Shown piece by piece: positions 1 to 9,528 of a DNA stretch of 41,005 bases (position 1 is the stretch's first letter; each line of letters opens with the position of its first letter). This DNA comes from Planctomycetota bacterium. Lineage in GTDB: Bacteria; Planctomycetota; Phycisphaerae; UBA1845; UTPLA1. The stretch is from NCBI GenBank assembly GCA_016712275.1, contig JADJRI010000062.1:1-41005 (forward strand), written 5' to 3'. The notes beneath the pieces were generated by a model. That model was given only the letters and a program-made list of their open reading frames with translations. It was not told the origin of the DNA and did not search any database. A program made the position numbers and the translations under genes.

Positions 1-1705
1 ACTGTCATGCCCGCGTTTGGCGGCCAGTCCAGTTTTGAAGTCGTCGATGTCGCCCACGACGCATCCGGCGTTGTCGATTTTGTCAGCGTTCGCGTCCAAT
101 TTGGCCGTGAAGCGCCAGTTGTTCACGACATATCGTCGCGCGATGGCGGTGTTCCCGTTCTCGGCGAACGGCTGGCACTTCGACTGGCCTCATTCCCCGC
201 CGTTACCGAGTTTTATGACAATGAAACTCCGGCGCTCTATGTCCGGCGTTCCGACGGTTCGTCGCAGCATGTCACGACCCTGCACGGACTGCCTCTCTTT
301 CGCGAGCGTTTCGGCGAGAGCGAGGGAGAGATCGTTGATTCAGCCCGGCGACCGGTCATTTCGAAGCGAACATCTCCGCATGTGGAATTGGCCGGCCTGA
401 AAATCTCGACAAAGCTGTTCGAAGATTGGCGAATGCCGATACAGGTCGATTCAAACGAAATGCCCTTCGACATTCGTGTAACGGGTTATCTGCCCTATGT
501 GTCCCGATTCGAGCAGGCTGCCGTCAACGGCGATATTCCAAACCCGGCCGTGAATCTGCGTCTGTCGGCCGGCAAGATTTCCAGAGCGATCACTTTGTTC
601 GCTCAGGATCCGGCGCGATCGATGGTCTCGGTCGGCATTCCCGTCGAGTTCAAATGGGTGGCCAGCGCCGAAGAGCGTGACGCCGCGACGGCATCGGCGA
701 TCGGCCCGTTTGAACTGGATGTCGAAATCAAAAACCCGCCTGTCAAGAAGACCTATTCCGTCAGTCGCGGAGAATCAATAAAGGTCGAAGGCACCCCCTA
801 TGTTCTGACGGTGAAAGACCTCTCCCCCTCATGGCCATTGATGACGGACGGCTTCGCGGGCGCCGTATCGCCGATGGCCTCCGTTGATGTCACCAATGGG
901 ACACTGACATACAACAGAACCGTGATTCAGCGATTTCCGCAATTGTCGCAGGACATCGACGAGGGCGGCACGCGCCATCGCGATGGACCCTACGATCCCA
1001 ATCTCGTGCTGCGATACAAAACCACCGCTGACGGATGGCTATCCATAGTCGCGGGTCCCGGGCTGGAAACAGTTCGCAGCGGTCTTCGATTCGACCGGAA
1101 AATCCCGTGTCGTGCCCCTGGCCCAGGGCGTAGCGCGCCCCGTCGTGTTCGACGGGATGCCGATCGATCTGAAACTGGAGCAGTTCCTGCCCAACGCGCG
1201 CTCGGCTCTCGTGCCGGTCGTCGAGCCGCTCGAAACCAGAAGGCCGAACATCGCAGCGCGTTCGATGTCGGCGGTCCGGCTGGTCTTTACGGGGCGCGCC
1301 GAACACGCCAATTGGCGGCAAACGCAATGGTGCATGTTCAGCCAGTATCCCGATGTCGAGGAAAGACCCATCACCGTCAGCATGCCCGGTGATTCTGAAC
1401 CGTGGGAAGTGGTCTATTCCCGCTTTGCCCGTGACCTTGGCGTGACACTCACACCCGGCAAGCTCAGCGTGAATTTCTTTCCCGGACGCGACAATGTCGA
1501 GTCGTGGCGTGGATGCGTGCTGATCACTCTGGGGTGCATGTTTGCCTTCTACATCAAGCCGATTTTGCTTCGTCGGCGAACCGGTCAGTCGGGGTCGCGC
1601 CGGCAAATCAACGACCAATCCGATCGGCTGGCGGCCCATGCCTCAAGCGAGAATCCCGAACCGCGCGTCGCCGCTCGCGCGGCGATAAGTGGAAGTGCTG
1701 GTCAG
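1..1705 (+). CDS. resB: ResB-like cytochrome c biogenesis domain (5' end outside window, frameshifted)
   Basis: The reading frame is open at the left edge, so the start lies outside the window. It is read in frame 1 to about 1080 and then in frame 2; the join near 1070-1083 needs one base removed. The visible part is a long, beta-rich, probably extracytoplasmic region, ending in a membrane segment at about 1510-1560 followed by a basic stretch (LLRRR). ResB proteins deliver or hold apocytochrome and heme together with CcsA at the membrane in System II maturation. The assignment rests on this layout and on direct continuity with the CcsA part: frame 2 runs through to about 1955 without a stop, so a single ResB-CcsA fusion is likely. 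The alternative is that CcsA starts separately at the GTG at 1706. The N-terminal membrane helices expected of ResB are not in the window. The first 350 bases look less typical and may hide another frame error. Confidence 0.6.
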
Positions 1706-3894
1706 GTGCTCGCCGCTTCTGGGGCCAATCTGAAAGCGGGCATCGTCGCCGGCCTAATCCTGGCTTTTGCATCCACAGCATGGGCCGGAACAAGCGAGCC
1801 GTTCGACCCCTCGAAAAAAGCCGCGGAATTGGACGCGGTCCTCGATTGGTCGCAGGCCCGCCTCATCGCCGTGCAGGATGCGGGTCGCTACAAGACGCTC
1901 GATTCATTCGCTCGCGAATCAATGACGGCCATGTATGGCCGCGAGAGCCCTCCCCGGCCTTTCGCCGATGGCCTCGCTCATGGAGTGGCTCTTCAATCGC
2001 GATGCCTATGCCGATTCACCGGTGATTCGCATCAAGGATAAGGGCGTGCGCATACATCTCTCCACGCACATGCCCGAAGCCGCGCGTCGCCGCGTTCAGG
2101 ACACCGGTTACATGACGCCTCGCGAATTCTCCGATCCCATCGTCGAATCGCGCATTCGCGAACTCGAGCCGTTGGCCCCCATGGTGTCGGCCATGCGCCG
2201 TGTGCGCGATGCCCAATCAGTTTCCAAATTCCTGGAAAAACTCGTGCGCATCGTTCCTTCACCGACAGGCAAATTCGATGATGGATGGTTCACGCCGTCC
2301 GATTTGGTCGACAACCTTCCGGCAGACCTGCGTGGCGGCATGTCCGCCATGCGAATGAGCGCCGCTGCGGGAAACGGCGTTCCCGGCATCAGCCCCGAAC
2401 AGGCAACGGCCGTTCTCGGCGCATGGGCTTCGATCTGGCAGGGATGGACCGCAGGCGCTTCAGAAAAAGTGCAGGGCGCGGTCGACCGCTTGGCGGAAAG
2501 TCTGCCGAGTCTGGCAACGGAAGGCGTGTATCCCAGCGTTTCCCAGCGGCAGGCCGAGGCAAACTACTATGCATGGGGCAAGTTCACCTGGGGCATGTGG
2601 ATTTACCTCGTCGGCGCGCTGCTGGCCGTCCCAGCGCTGGTGACCGGCTGGCGCGCTCCGCGAATCGCCTCAATCGCATTGCTTGTCATCGCGATTCTCG
2701 TGCATGCATTCGGCATCAGCCTTCGATGGTACATCCTCGGGCGCATTCCCGTCGCAAACATGTTCGAAGCGGTCGTCGGCTCGGTATGGATCGGCGTAAC
2801 CGTCGGCCTGCTTGCCGAATTTCGATATAAAACGCGCGTCTTCCTGCTTGGCGCACACGTCACCGGATTGCTTGCGCTGCTTCTCGGCGGCTTCGTCATT
2901 CCCGGCGGCGGAACGCTGACGACGATCATGGGCATTCTCGATGATCTCATGCTCCGCATTCACACCGTGCTGATCATCGCGTCCTACGCGCTCATCTTCC
3001 TCGCCTCGGTCATTGCCGTCACCTATTTGTTCGGCTACTACTTTCGCGCCGATGCCGTGAAATCGTCACATGTGGGATTCATCATCGCGGCGGCCGGTGC
3101 GATCATCTGGGTGGCGATGGGTCAGGTTTTCGAAATCGGCCCCGACCATGCCGCCGGCATGATTAAGCGAAGTTTCGCGGGCCCCGGCATTTGGATTCGC
3201 GCTCGCGGCCTTGGTTGTGCTGCTTGTGTTTTTCGCCCGCCGGCTTAGTGCCACAAGTATGGCATGGCTTGTATGCCTGGCCGTGGCCTGTGCATCGCTC
3301 TACCTGGGCGACTATGCCTTCACGCGCGGCGCCGCCCTGACGCTGCTGATCGTGGGGCTCGGCTGGGCCGGCATGAATCGAATCGGCACGGCCCTCTCAA
3401 GATTCTCACCCGACTTGAGCGGCCTGCCCATGCCTGCAATCGCCGGCCTCGGTCCGATGAGCGCGATGGCCAACATGGGTGCGCCAGGCGATGGGGAGGC
3501 ATCGGCCGTTTCACTGCGATCGCGGCGACCGATCCTGGCCGGCGCTGCCCCCGGCGACGAGGGCCGCGGCACGAAAGGCCTGCCGCTCTGGATGCACCAC
3601 GCCGATTGGAGCCACATGATCATCCTGAACATGGTCTTCATCATGCTCTTTGTCGGCATCATTCTTGGCGCTGTCTGGGCCGACTATTCGTGGGGCCGTC
3701 CGTGGGGCTGGGACCCGAAGGAAGTCTTCGCCCTCAACACGCTGATCATCTACGCAATGTTGATTCATATTCGCTTCGTAGTGAAGAACCGCGGCCTGTG
3801 GACGGCATGGATGAGCGTGGCAGGGTGCGCCATGATGGCTTTCAACTGGTGCTTCGTGAATTTCTACATCGTCGGTCTCCACAGTTACGCGTGA
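1706..3894 (+). CDS. ccsA: CcsA/CcsB cytochrome c maturation protein (heme handling), frameshifted
   Basis: This is read in frame 2 to about 1955, frame 3 to about 3180 and frame 1 to the stop at 3894. Each join (near 1946-1958 and 3170-3195) is explained by one extra base in a C/G-rich run. A signal-like hydrophobic segment ending in A-W-A precedes a soluble domain with the phrase VQDAGRYKTLDSFARE, seen in CcsA-type proteins with a large periplasmic insert. A set of membrane helices follows (about 2595-3130 and 3200-3370). The C-terminal part carries the diagnostic tryptophan-rich WWD-type motif WGRPWGWDPKE at about 3690-3722. This family presents heme at the outer face of the membrane for covalent attachment to CXXCH sites. 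Its place directly ahead of nine multiheme cytochrome genes fits that role. It could be one polypeptide with the ResB part upstream. The function is secure; the exact start and the breaks are not. Confidence 0.8.
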
Positions 3895-4345
3895 CGTCCC
3901 AAGTTCCTGTTCGTTACAAGCGGCGCGCAACAGGACAGAGGAAGATTCCGCGGCTTTTGCGGTTGACGCAGATCGCGCGAGCGAAATAAGGCTGCTTGCA
4001 TAGGGCGAAAACCCTATGAGTCGTGTTGAAATTTGGTGGGCGCAGGCCGCACCCTCATTCCGGTTAAGTCCGGTCTGTGAACCTAACAATTTCCAAATAT
4101 AACTTGCCCGATTCAAATCCTGATGTATATTGAATCCATGCGCGCCCCGCACGCCATCAACAGGGAAATACCTCGGCAGAGTCTCAACCCCTGCGCCGGA
4201 TTTCCGTCGTGACCGTTTGCCGCAATTCGCTTCGGCCCCACACATGAAAATGACCCCGAAAACGCACCTGAATGCGAATTTCGTTTTCAGCCTTATTCAC
4301 CCCGCCAATGCGGTTTTATGGCTGAAATGCGTAGGTTCTTTATTT
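3895..4345. other. intergenic region between convergent genes
   Basis: This stretch lies between the plus-strand CcsA stop and the minus-strand cytochrome 3' end. Several short open frames cross it, but none has a recognisable domain or a good ribosome binding site, so I do not call a gene. It is richer in A and T than its surroundings. The only structure I see is a small hairpin at 3999-4018. The right-hand part, from about 4346, probably belongs to the frameshifted cytochrome tail. Confidence 0.5.
3999..4018. terminator. small hairpin downstream of ccsA
   Basis: The inverted repeat CATAGGG / CCCTATG forms a 7-bp stem around the loop CGAAAA. It lies 105 bases after the CcsA stop and between convergent genes. 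No T-run follows on either strand, so it is at best an atypical terminator or a 3'-end stabilising structure. Confidence 0.3.
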
Positions 4346-4406
4346 TTAGCGCAGTTGCGGCCCAGCCCGCCAATTCTCATCGCTGCATACTCTGCGTTTC
4401 GTCTGT

Positions 4407-4509
4407 TTACGCGAATCTGCAACCGGTCCGTTTATGGCGAATATAAAGTTCGCATGGTTTGACGCCGTGGCAGGTCAATGTGCACGAACCGCTGAAAAGT
4501 CCCGTGTCG
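4407..4509 (-). pseudogene. displaced 3' end of the 11-heme cytochrome, with a 12th heme motif (CX3CH)
   Basis: The apparent C-terminus of the neighbouring cytochrome (after CSSCHAPHGVSGS) looks like nonsense. Reading the minus strand with single-base frame corrections near 4540 and 4525 gives HLINFD, then FFNDTGLFSGS, then CTLTCHGV. That order is the usual ending of paired-CXXCH cytochromes. The CTLTCH codons occupy 4484-4467. In this frame the stop is at 4407-4409; if one more base is skipped after CHGV the reading becomes NHANF and continues to a stop at 4346-4348. Either way, the window's sequence cuts a real cytochrome tail off by frame errors. This comes from direct reading; the choice of end is uncertain. 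Confidence 0.6.
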
Positions 4510-6165
4510 TTAAAGAACCGCTGCCCACCGACAATTCGCAATCAAAATGATGAGATGGTCGTGCCGCGACCGGCTGCCGCTCACCCCATGCGGCGCATGG
4601 CAGGAACTGCACGGCGATCGTCCATCGACCACATGACGTCGGTGAAACTTGAAGCTTTCGTCGCCCAGAATTGATGTTCGGTCATGACATTGATAGCAAA
4701 GCGAGTAGGCTTGCGGCGATTCCATCGTAAAATCGGCCGTCTCATATCGATCCGCCAGCAGATACTCAAATCGCGAACCATGCGGCCCGTTCGGCCCGCC
4801 GCCGCCGAGTTGCCGTGCATCCGGATTATTGTGGCAATCCTGGCAGTCCATATTCGTCTTCAATCGTGCTTCCGGCGTGAGGCTCGGCGTTTCATTGCCG
4901 CCCCGCGCCGATCGAAGAATGGGATGGCTCGATGCCGCCGTGGGGAGAAGCTGCCTTCGGATGTTGCCATAACTGTCCCGTTGCCGCGCTATGCGGTTCG
5001 TAATTGGAACCGGCTTGTCCGCATGACACCGAAAGCACACTTCATAATAGAAATTCGCCCGATCGATCGGCACGCCGGAACTGCTGACGCCCGGAACCTC
5101 GGCCATCGCCGGTGGCACCCGGGCGCGCCCCAGATCGATGCGGGCAAGGCGGCTGCCAAGCGGATCGTCCTTCACGGCATGGGGGTTATGGCAATCAACG
5201 CATTCAACGTGCGGCCGCATGGTCAGCGGGTTTTCATTGGGCTCATGCGCGTCATACAACCGTTTCAACCGATGCCCGCTTCGTGCGTTCAAAACGCCTT
5301 GGATGTCCCGTCCATAAAGCCCGTTATGACAGTCGATGCACAAGTCCGACGGTCGGTCGTTCAAGAGCCGCTCCGGATGGGCCGCACCATGCGACGAATG
5401 GCACGAACCGCACGCATTGTCGGCCATCGACCGAAACTCGCGCGGCGTTCCGCCGGTCACAGTCGCGGGCACCGTCCGCGGACTCAGCGCGTGCGCGCTG
5501 GTGCGCCAGCCTGTCATGTCGTGACAGGTATTGCAAAGCACACCTTGCCTTTCCGTCACGCGCAGAAAGTTACCGAGTTCATTGTTGTGCGGGTCGTGAC
5601 AGGCGGTGCATTCAAGCTGCCCGCGCTCGCCAAGTTTGACTTCGCGGCTGACAAGATCGGGCGATCGAAGCTGCGGATCGCGATTCGAAAGCTGCCGATC
5701 AAATCGAAAGCCGATCGGGTGGTCGTCCGAAAGATCGTTCGTCAAGTTACTCGGACCGGTGGGCATGAACGGCTGATTCATCGGAAGCGGATCGTTGGGA
5801 TCACGGCTGAGCACGAGCCCCATGGCGATGGTGCCGTCATGACAACTCAGGCACATTTTGCTGGCGGCGCCGGGCTGGTCGATGCGCGCGTCCGTCGTGC
5901 TGCTTTGATAGATGCGGTAATAGGCCGTGGGATTGTGCCGATTCCAAAGCGGCGTTTGCGGGGCCGTGTTGTGCGGCGCATGGCAGAAGATGCAAACCTG
6001 GTCTTCGTTCAATGCGCGAATCGTCCCGCGGCCGGAGGTTGAAAGATTGTGTTTGGAATTGACAACGCTCTCATCTGCCGAAAGGAAAATGGGCGATGAC
6101 AACAGCAAGGCGATGGCCAAGACGTAGCGATAATCAGACTGCATGTGTTGTGTTGATTTATTCAT
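4510..6165 (-). CDS. 11-heme (probably 12-heme) c-type cytochrome, paired-CXXCH type
   Basis: The 551-residue protein has an N-terminal signal segment (hydrophobic around residues 15-30, ending LSADES). Eleven CXXCH motifs follow: CIFCH, CLSCH, CTACH, CNTCH, CGSCH, CIDCH, CVDCH, CFRCH, CQDCH, CYQCH and CSSCH. Several are followed by D/N-P-H or A-P-H, typical of the doubled CXXCH family. The start at 6165 is chosen because its ATG overlaps the stop of the NHL gene upstream (ATGA) and has GGAG eleven bases before it. It is the third gene of a beta-barrel, NHL, cytochrome operon, which suggests the cytochrome component of a trans-outer-membrane electron conduit. The annotated C-terminal 20 or so residues are out of frame; the true end, with a twelfth CX3CH motif, lies at 4407-4509. 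The electron partner is unknown. Confidence 0.9.
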   Translation of the reverse strand: MNKSTQHMQSDYRYVLAIALLLSSPIFLSADESVVNSKHNLSTSGRGTIRALNEDQVCIFCHAPHNTAPQTPLWNRHNPTAYYRIYQSSTTDARIDQPGAASKMCLSCHDGTIAMGLVLSRDPNDPLPMNQPFMPTGPSNLTNDLSDDHPIGFRFDRQLSNRDPQLRSPDLVSREVKLGERGQLECTACHDPHNNELGNFLRVTERQGVLCNTCHDMTGWRTSAHALSPRTVPATVTGGTPREFRSMADNACGSCHSSHGAAHPERLLNDRPSDLCIDCHNGLYGRDIQGVLNARSGHRLKRLYDAHEPNENPLTMRPHVECVDCHNPHAVKDDPLGSRLARIDLGRARVPPAMAEVPGVSSSGVPIDRANFYYEVCFRCHADKPVPITNRIARQRDSYGNIRRQLLPTAASSHPILRSARGGNETPSLTPEARLKTNMDCQDCHNNPDARQLGGGGPNGPHGSRFEYLLADRYETADFTMESPQAYSLCYQCHDRTSILGDESFKFHRRHVVDGRSPCSSCHAPHGVSGSRSRHDHLIILIANCRWAAVL

Positions 6166-7214
6166 TGCGGCGACTCCGCCAGGTATTGAAACACCTGTAC
6201 GCGGCGATTGTAAGTGTCTGCGATCCAAATGCGATTGCGGGCGTCGATGGTAATACCCGCCGGCAACTGAAATTGTCCCGGCCTGCGGCCTTCTTCGCCG
6301 AAAACCATCAAGAGCCGACCTTCGCTGTCAAATACCTGAACATTTTCAAACTGGTTGTCCAGTACATAAACATGTCCCTCGGTGTCAACCGCCACGTCGC
6401 GCGGCAGCGCAAAATCGCCGGCGGCGTCTCCTTTTTGTCCGAAGGTGCGCGCGGGCTGCGTCGTCGTCCCCAGCATCTGCACGCGAAAGTTCATCGAGTC
6501 CGCGATCACCGCACCGAATTGCGGACTGATCGTCAGGCCCGCGGGAAAATTCAGTTCCACATCGCCCGCACCGCGCGAACCGATGGAACGCCCATAGTGT
6601 CCATTTTCATCAAAAACGTGGCAGGCATGCGCTGCCGAATCAAGCACCCACCATTCCCGTTTCGCCAAATCCCATGCGACGGCGCAGGGTCGCTTCATCT
6701 CCCCGTGCGACAGGGCCGACAGATATCGGCCGTTGAAATCAAAAAGAAACACGGCATTGCGGGCGCTATCGCAAACCGCCAGTCGCATTTCGCTGACGGC
6801 AAGGTCAACCGGCCGGCCAAATGCCGCACCTTCAGCCGATCGAATGGCGGTGAACTCCCGGGAATTCAGATTCAACCGATACACCGACTTCGCATCCCCA
6901 TCGGCCACATAAATGGTGTCGCCCCGGACAGCCACGCTTGTCGGTGTCACGAATTTCGCCTTGGGCGTCGGCCCCGCGAGAAGTTCGCCGAGGTCCTGCC
7001 ATCCGGTGTTCGGCCGCTTGAGGCTTTCAGCACCGGTAAGTTCGCCGATGTACGATATTCGCGGCGCATTTGGCGGCGGCGGCCATACGAGCGGCGGCCT
7101 CACTTCGGGAAAAATGGGCGCGAGCGGCTTTTGACAACCCGCGGCCATTGGCAGACCAAATGCCACAATGGTGACACAAAGTCGGCACAGCTTCATGGCA
7201 TGACGGGCACTCAT
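6162..7214 (-). CDS. NHL-repeat beta-propeller lipoprotein
   Basis: The 350-residue protein starts at 7214, where ATG overlaps the barrel gene's stop (ATGA); a second possible start is the ATG at 7196. A hydrophobic leader ends in MAAGC, a lipobox-like site, suggesting a membrane-anchored lipoprotein. The rest consists of about six NHL blades, each with a pattern such as P-x-x-V-A-V, then V-Y-V-A/L-D, then N-x-x-V-Q-V-F. The last blade reads GRRPGQFQLPAGITID then IWIADTYNRRVQVF. NHL propellers are binding scaffolds, not usually enzymes. No heme motif is present. Sandwiched by 4-nt overlaps between an outer-membrane barrel and a multiheme cytochrome, it probably scaffolds or docks the conduit. 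The same fold is fused to hemes in two other proteins of this window. Confidence 0.85.
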   Translation of the reverse strand: MSARHAMKLCRLCVTIVAFGLPMAAGCQKPLAPIFPEVRPPLVWPPPPNAPRISYIGELTGAESLKRPNTGWQDLGELLAGPTPKAKFVTPTSVAVRGDTIYVADGDAKSVYRLNLNSREFTAIRSAEGAAFGRPVDLAVSEMRLAVCDSARNAVFLFDFNGRYLSALSHGEMKRPCAVAWDLAKREWWVLDSAAHACHVFDENGHYGRSIGSRGAGDVELNFPAGLTISPQFGAVIADSMNFRVQMLGTTTQPARTFGQKGDAAGDFALPRDVAVDTEGHVYVLDNQFENVQVFDSEGRLLMVFGEEGRRPGQFQLPAGITIDARNRIWIADTYNRRVQVFQYLAESPQ

Positions 7215-9334
7215 CGCTCGGCCCGCCTTTCGATCACCGGAATGTTGCGACGCAGCTTGAGCCACACGCCCGCGCTGTTGTCTGTGGACGACGGCAGATC
7301 GAGCATGTCGTATTCGGCCTCGACCAGCACGGTGAATTCGCCGATGCGATACGATACGCCCGCCGTTAGATCGACGCCTTGGGTCTCGCCGAAAATCGAA
7401 TCATTCTGGAACCGATACATGGCCGTGGCGTTGGCTTCAAGGTTGGTGCCGAATGTGTATCGATACGACAGGCCCATGTCCAACAAGGACGTTTGACGCG
7501 TTTCGTAAAAGTCCCGGCCGTCAAAACGAAAAAGCGAATAGGTCGCATTCGTGCTGAGTTGTTGTCTCCCATCCTGCAAGAGTGTGATGTCGCCGTTGGC
7601 ATGGGCGGCCTTGTACGGGTCGAGACTGTCGTCATTGTATTCCAATTCAAGGCCGCTGGACCAGCGCGGCTGGCGATACGTGAGGCCGACCCGGTGTCGA
7701 TTGATGTCCCGTTCTCGAAAACGAAGAAAACGCGAGCGATTGATGTCTTCCTCTTGCAATGACAGCGCGTAATAGGCCTCGAGATCCTTTACCAACTCCT
7801 GTGACACGCGCCAGTCCATTCGATCGCGCGAGACGTTGAATGAGTCATACGCACGATAGGTATAGCTGACGAGTACGGTGTCTTTGTCTGCGATGAGTCC
7901 GGTTGCAAGACGCTGCAACGCTGTGATGCCGCCGTGTGTGATGACGAGATAATCGCGTCCGAACAGGTATATCTGGCCGCGATCGGCGCTGCGAACAAAG
8001 ATGCTCAGGTGTTCTACATTGGATTGCGAAAGAACGCCCGGAAGCGGGTCACGAAACGTAACCGACTCGTCAACCACCACGCCCGTATTGCGGCCGCTGC
8101 TGTTTCGGGTGTCGCTGTGCTGCAGCGAGAGATTGCTTGCGAAACGACCCAGCCGGTTGTCTCGCTGGAACGAGAAATTTGCCAGTCCGCCCCATTCATT
8201 CGTGTTCGCGCCTTCGTTCGCGTCCTGAGACAGCCCGTAGACGCCGATTGAACTGGTGAGCATGTCGGCAATTTCATGATTGAGATCGATGTCGCCGCGC
8301 ACGGTCTCCGTTTCGAGCCGCTGGTAGGACTGCTTCAGGAATTGCGCCCGATAGGTACTGAAGAGCGAGTCGGTATGTTGCAAACGTAGCTGCGGCGCCA
8401 ACTCCAGCATGTCGCGGTCCAGATCGCCCACTTCCTCTTCATAACGCAATAGTGTTTCGAAACGACTCCGCAGGTCATGTCCAAATTGAATGGTGTCGGT
8501 CAGGGCGAGGTAGTTTCGCTCGGTATCGAAACGAGTGCGCGTGCCGCTGTATTGATCGCTTCGCCGTTCGTGTTCAAATTCGAGATTCAGCGCATGCGTT
8601 TCCGATTGCTGCCATGTCGCCTCGTATCGTAGTGTGTCTTCGCCGCGCTCCTCATCATCCACCAGCGAACGCGACCCGCTGGTGATTTCATCGAACAGGT
8701 GTTCGTAAGTCAGTGACATGGGCAGCGTCGCATCGTTGAAGTGCAAGCCACCGCCGGCGCGTTCCCGACGGCGATCCAAACTGGGCAGAAACGGCCTCGG
8801 CAATCGATCACTCAGATTGGACGCAAATGCATCGCCCGATGCCTTGCCCTGCGGAAAAAACTGAAATCGCAGGTCGTATTCCGAGATTTTCCCATCAGGA
8901 CTTGTACTGATGTCCGGTCCGGGTCTGTGCTCGGTGTAGCGTTCCTGGCTCAGACCCCAGCGCGCCATGATGTCATAGAGCATGATGCGCTCATCAAATA
9001 TGCTGCCGCTGGATTCGAGTCCGAGCGTCTCCTGAAGTCGAGACTCGGTGTTTTTCTGATCGTATCGCGTGCGACTCAGGCCAAGTGGGTCGGTTCGCAC
9101 GGTGCGTCGCGCCGTTTCGGCATCGATGCCCAACTGGAAGCTCAATTCGTCGGCGCGGATCAGTCCGCGAGCCGGCGAAATCAATGACATGGGTTCAGGC
9201 GAGGCGGCAGGGGGCGATTCGTCGACGGGCTGCGTCGAGGGCGGGGGGGATTCAGCCTCGTCCGCCGCGGCGATCACCGAGATCATCCACACGATGGCAG
9301 TGATCCCGACAGCGATGAGAATCGACCGTTTCAC
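7211..9334 (-). CDS. putative outer-membrane beta-barrel protein of a porin-cytochrome-type module
   Basis: The 707-residue protein starts at a GTG codon (9334) and has a signal peptide (hydrophobic residues about 4-23, AAADEAES). A P/S-rich linker of about 25 residues follows. From about residue 150 to the end the sequence is a long run of alternating polar and hydrophobic short strands rich in Y, R, F and D, with turns rich in D, N and G. The C-terminus fits a large barrel of about 20 or more strands. No heme motif and no catalytic motif are seen. It is the first gene of an operon with the NHL lipoprotein and the 12-heme cytochrome, joined by an ATGA overlap. By analogy with porin-cytochrome complexes it would sheathe a cytochrome through the outer membrane; this is inference from context. 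A generic outer-membrane protein is the alternative. Confidence 0.7.
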   Translation of the reverse strand: MKRSILIAVGITAIVWMISVIAAADEAESPPPSTQPVDESPPAASPEPMSLISPARGLIRADELSFQLGIDAETARRTVRTDPLGLSRTRYDQKNTESRLQETLGLESSGSIFDERIMLYDIMARWGLSQERYTEHRPGPDISTSPDGKISEYDLRFQFFPQGKASGDAFASNLSDRLPRPFLPSLDRRRERAGGGLHFNDATLPMSLTYEHLFDEITSGSRSLVDDEERGEDTLRYEATWQQSETHALNLEFEHERRSDQYSGTRTRFDTERNYLALTDTIQFGHDLRSRFETLLRYEEEVGDLDRDMLELAPQLRLQHTDSLFSTYRAQFLKQSYQRLETETVRGDIDLNHEIADMLTSSIGVYGLSQDANEGANTNEWGGLANFSFQRDNRLGRFASNLSLQHSDTRNSSGRNTGVVVDESVTFRDPLPGVLSQSNVEHLSIFVRSADRGQIYLFGRDYLVITHGGITALQRLATGLIADKDTVLVSYTYRAYDSFNVSRDRMDWRVSQELVKDLEAYYALSLQEEDINRSRFLRFRERDINRHRVGLTYRQPRWSSGLELEYNDDSLDPYKAAHANGDITLLQDGRQQLSTNATYSLFRFDGRDFYETRQTSLLDMGLSYRYTFGTNLEANATAMYRFQNDSIFGETQGVDLTAGVSYRIGEFTVLVEAEYDMLDLPSSTDNSAGVWLKLRRNIPVIERRAER

Positions 9335-9528
9335 TGTTGAGTCCGGTTTACTCCTGAAAGGTGCGCGATCCCTGAGAAAAAGAGCTTAGATGATGGCGAA
9401 ATTGTGTCCAGCGATATTTCGGTCAATGTTGTGGCATTCGCGTTCGCAACTCAACCATGCGTCGTTATACTTCCGTCAAGAGTGGCACTTCGTTTGCCAT
9501 GGTCAGGGATGCAATTCGCGAGCCACCC

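Noticed and set aside
890..1639. Minus-strand open frame of 249 codons
   Set aside because: Antisense to the ResB-like region; no recognisable domain.
3990..4100. Possible riboswitch (hairpin plus conserved-looking GC-rich stretch)
   Set aside because: It does not match the c-di-GMP/cGAMP riboswitch consensus I know, and it lies downstream of genes on both strands, not upstream of any.
4130..4462. Plus-strand open frame of 110 codons
   Set aside because: No domain, no ribosome binding site, and its right part overlaps the antisense of a real cytochrome tail.
4684..6042. Long plus-strand open frame of 452 codons
   Set aside because: It is the reverse complement of the 11-heme cytochrome gene; composition is arginine-rich and without domains, as expected of a shadow frame.
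6096..7496. Plus-strand open frame of 466 codons
   Set aside because: Antisense to the NHL and barrel genes, which have clear domains and coupled starts on the minus strand.
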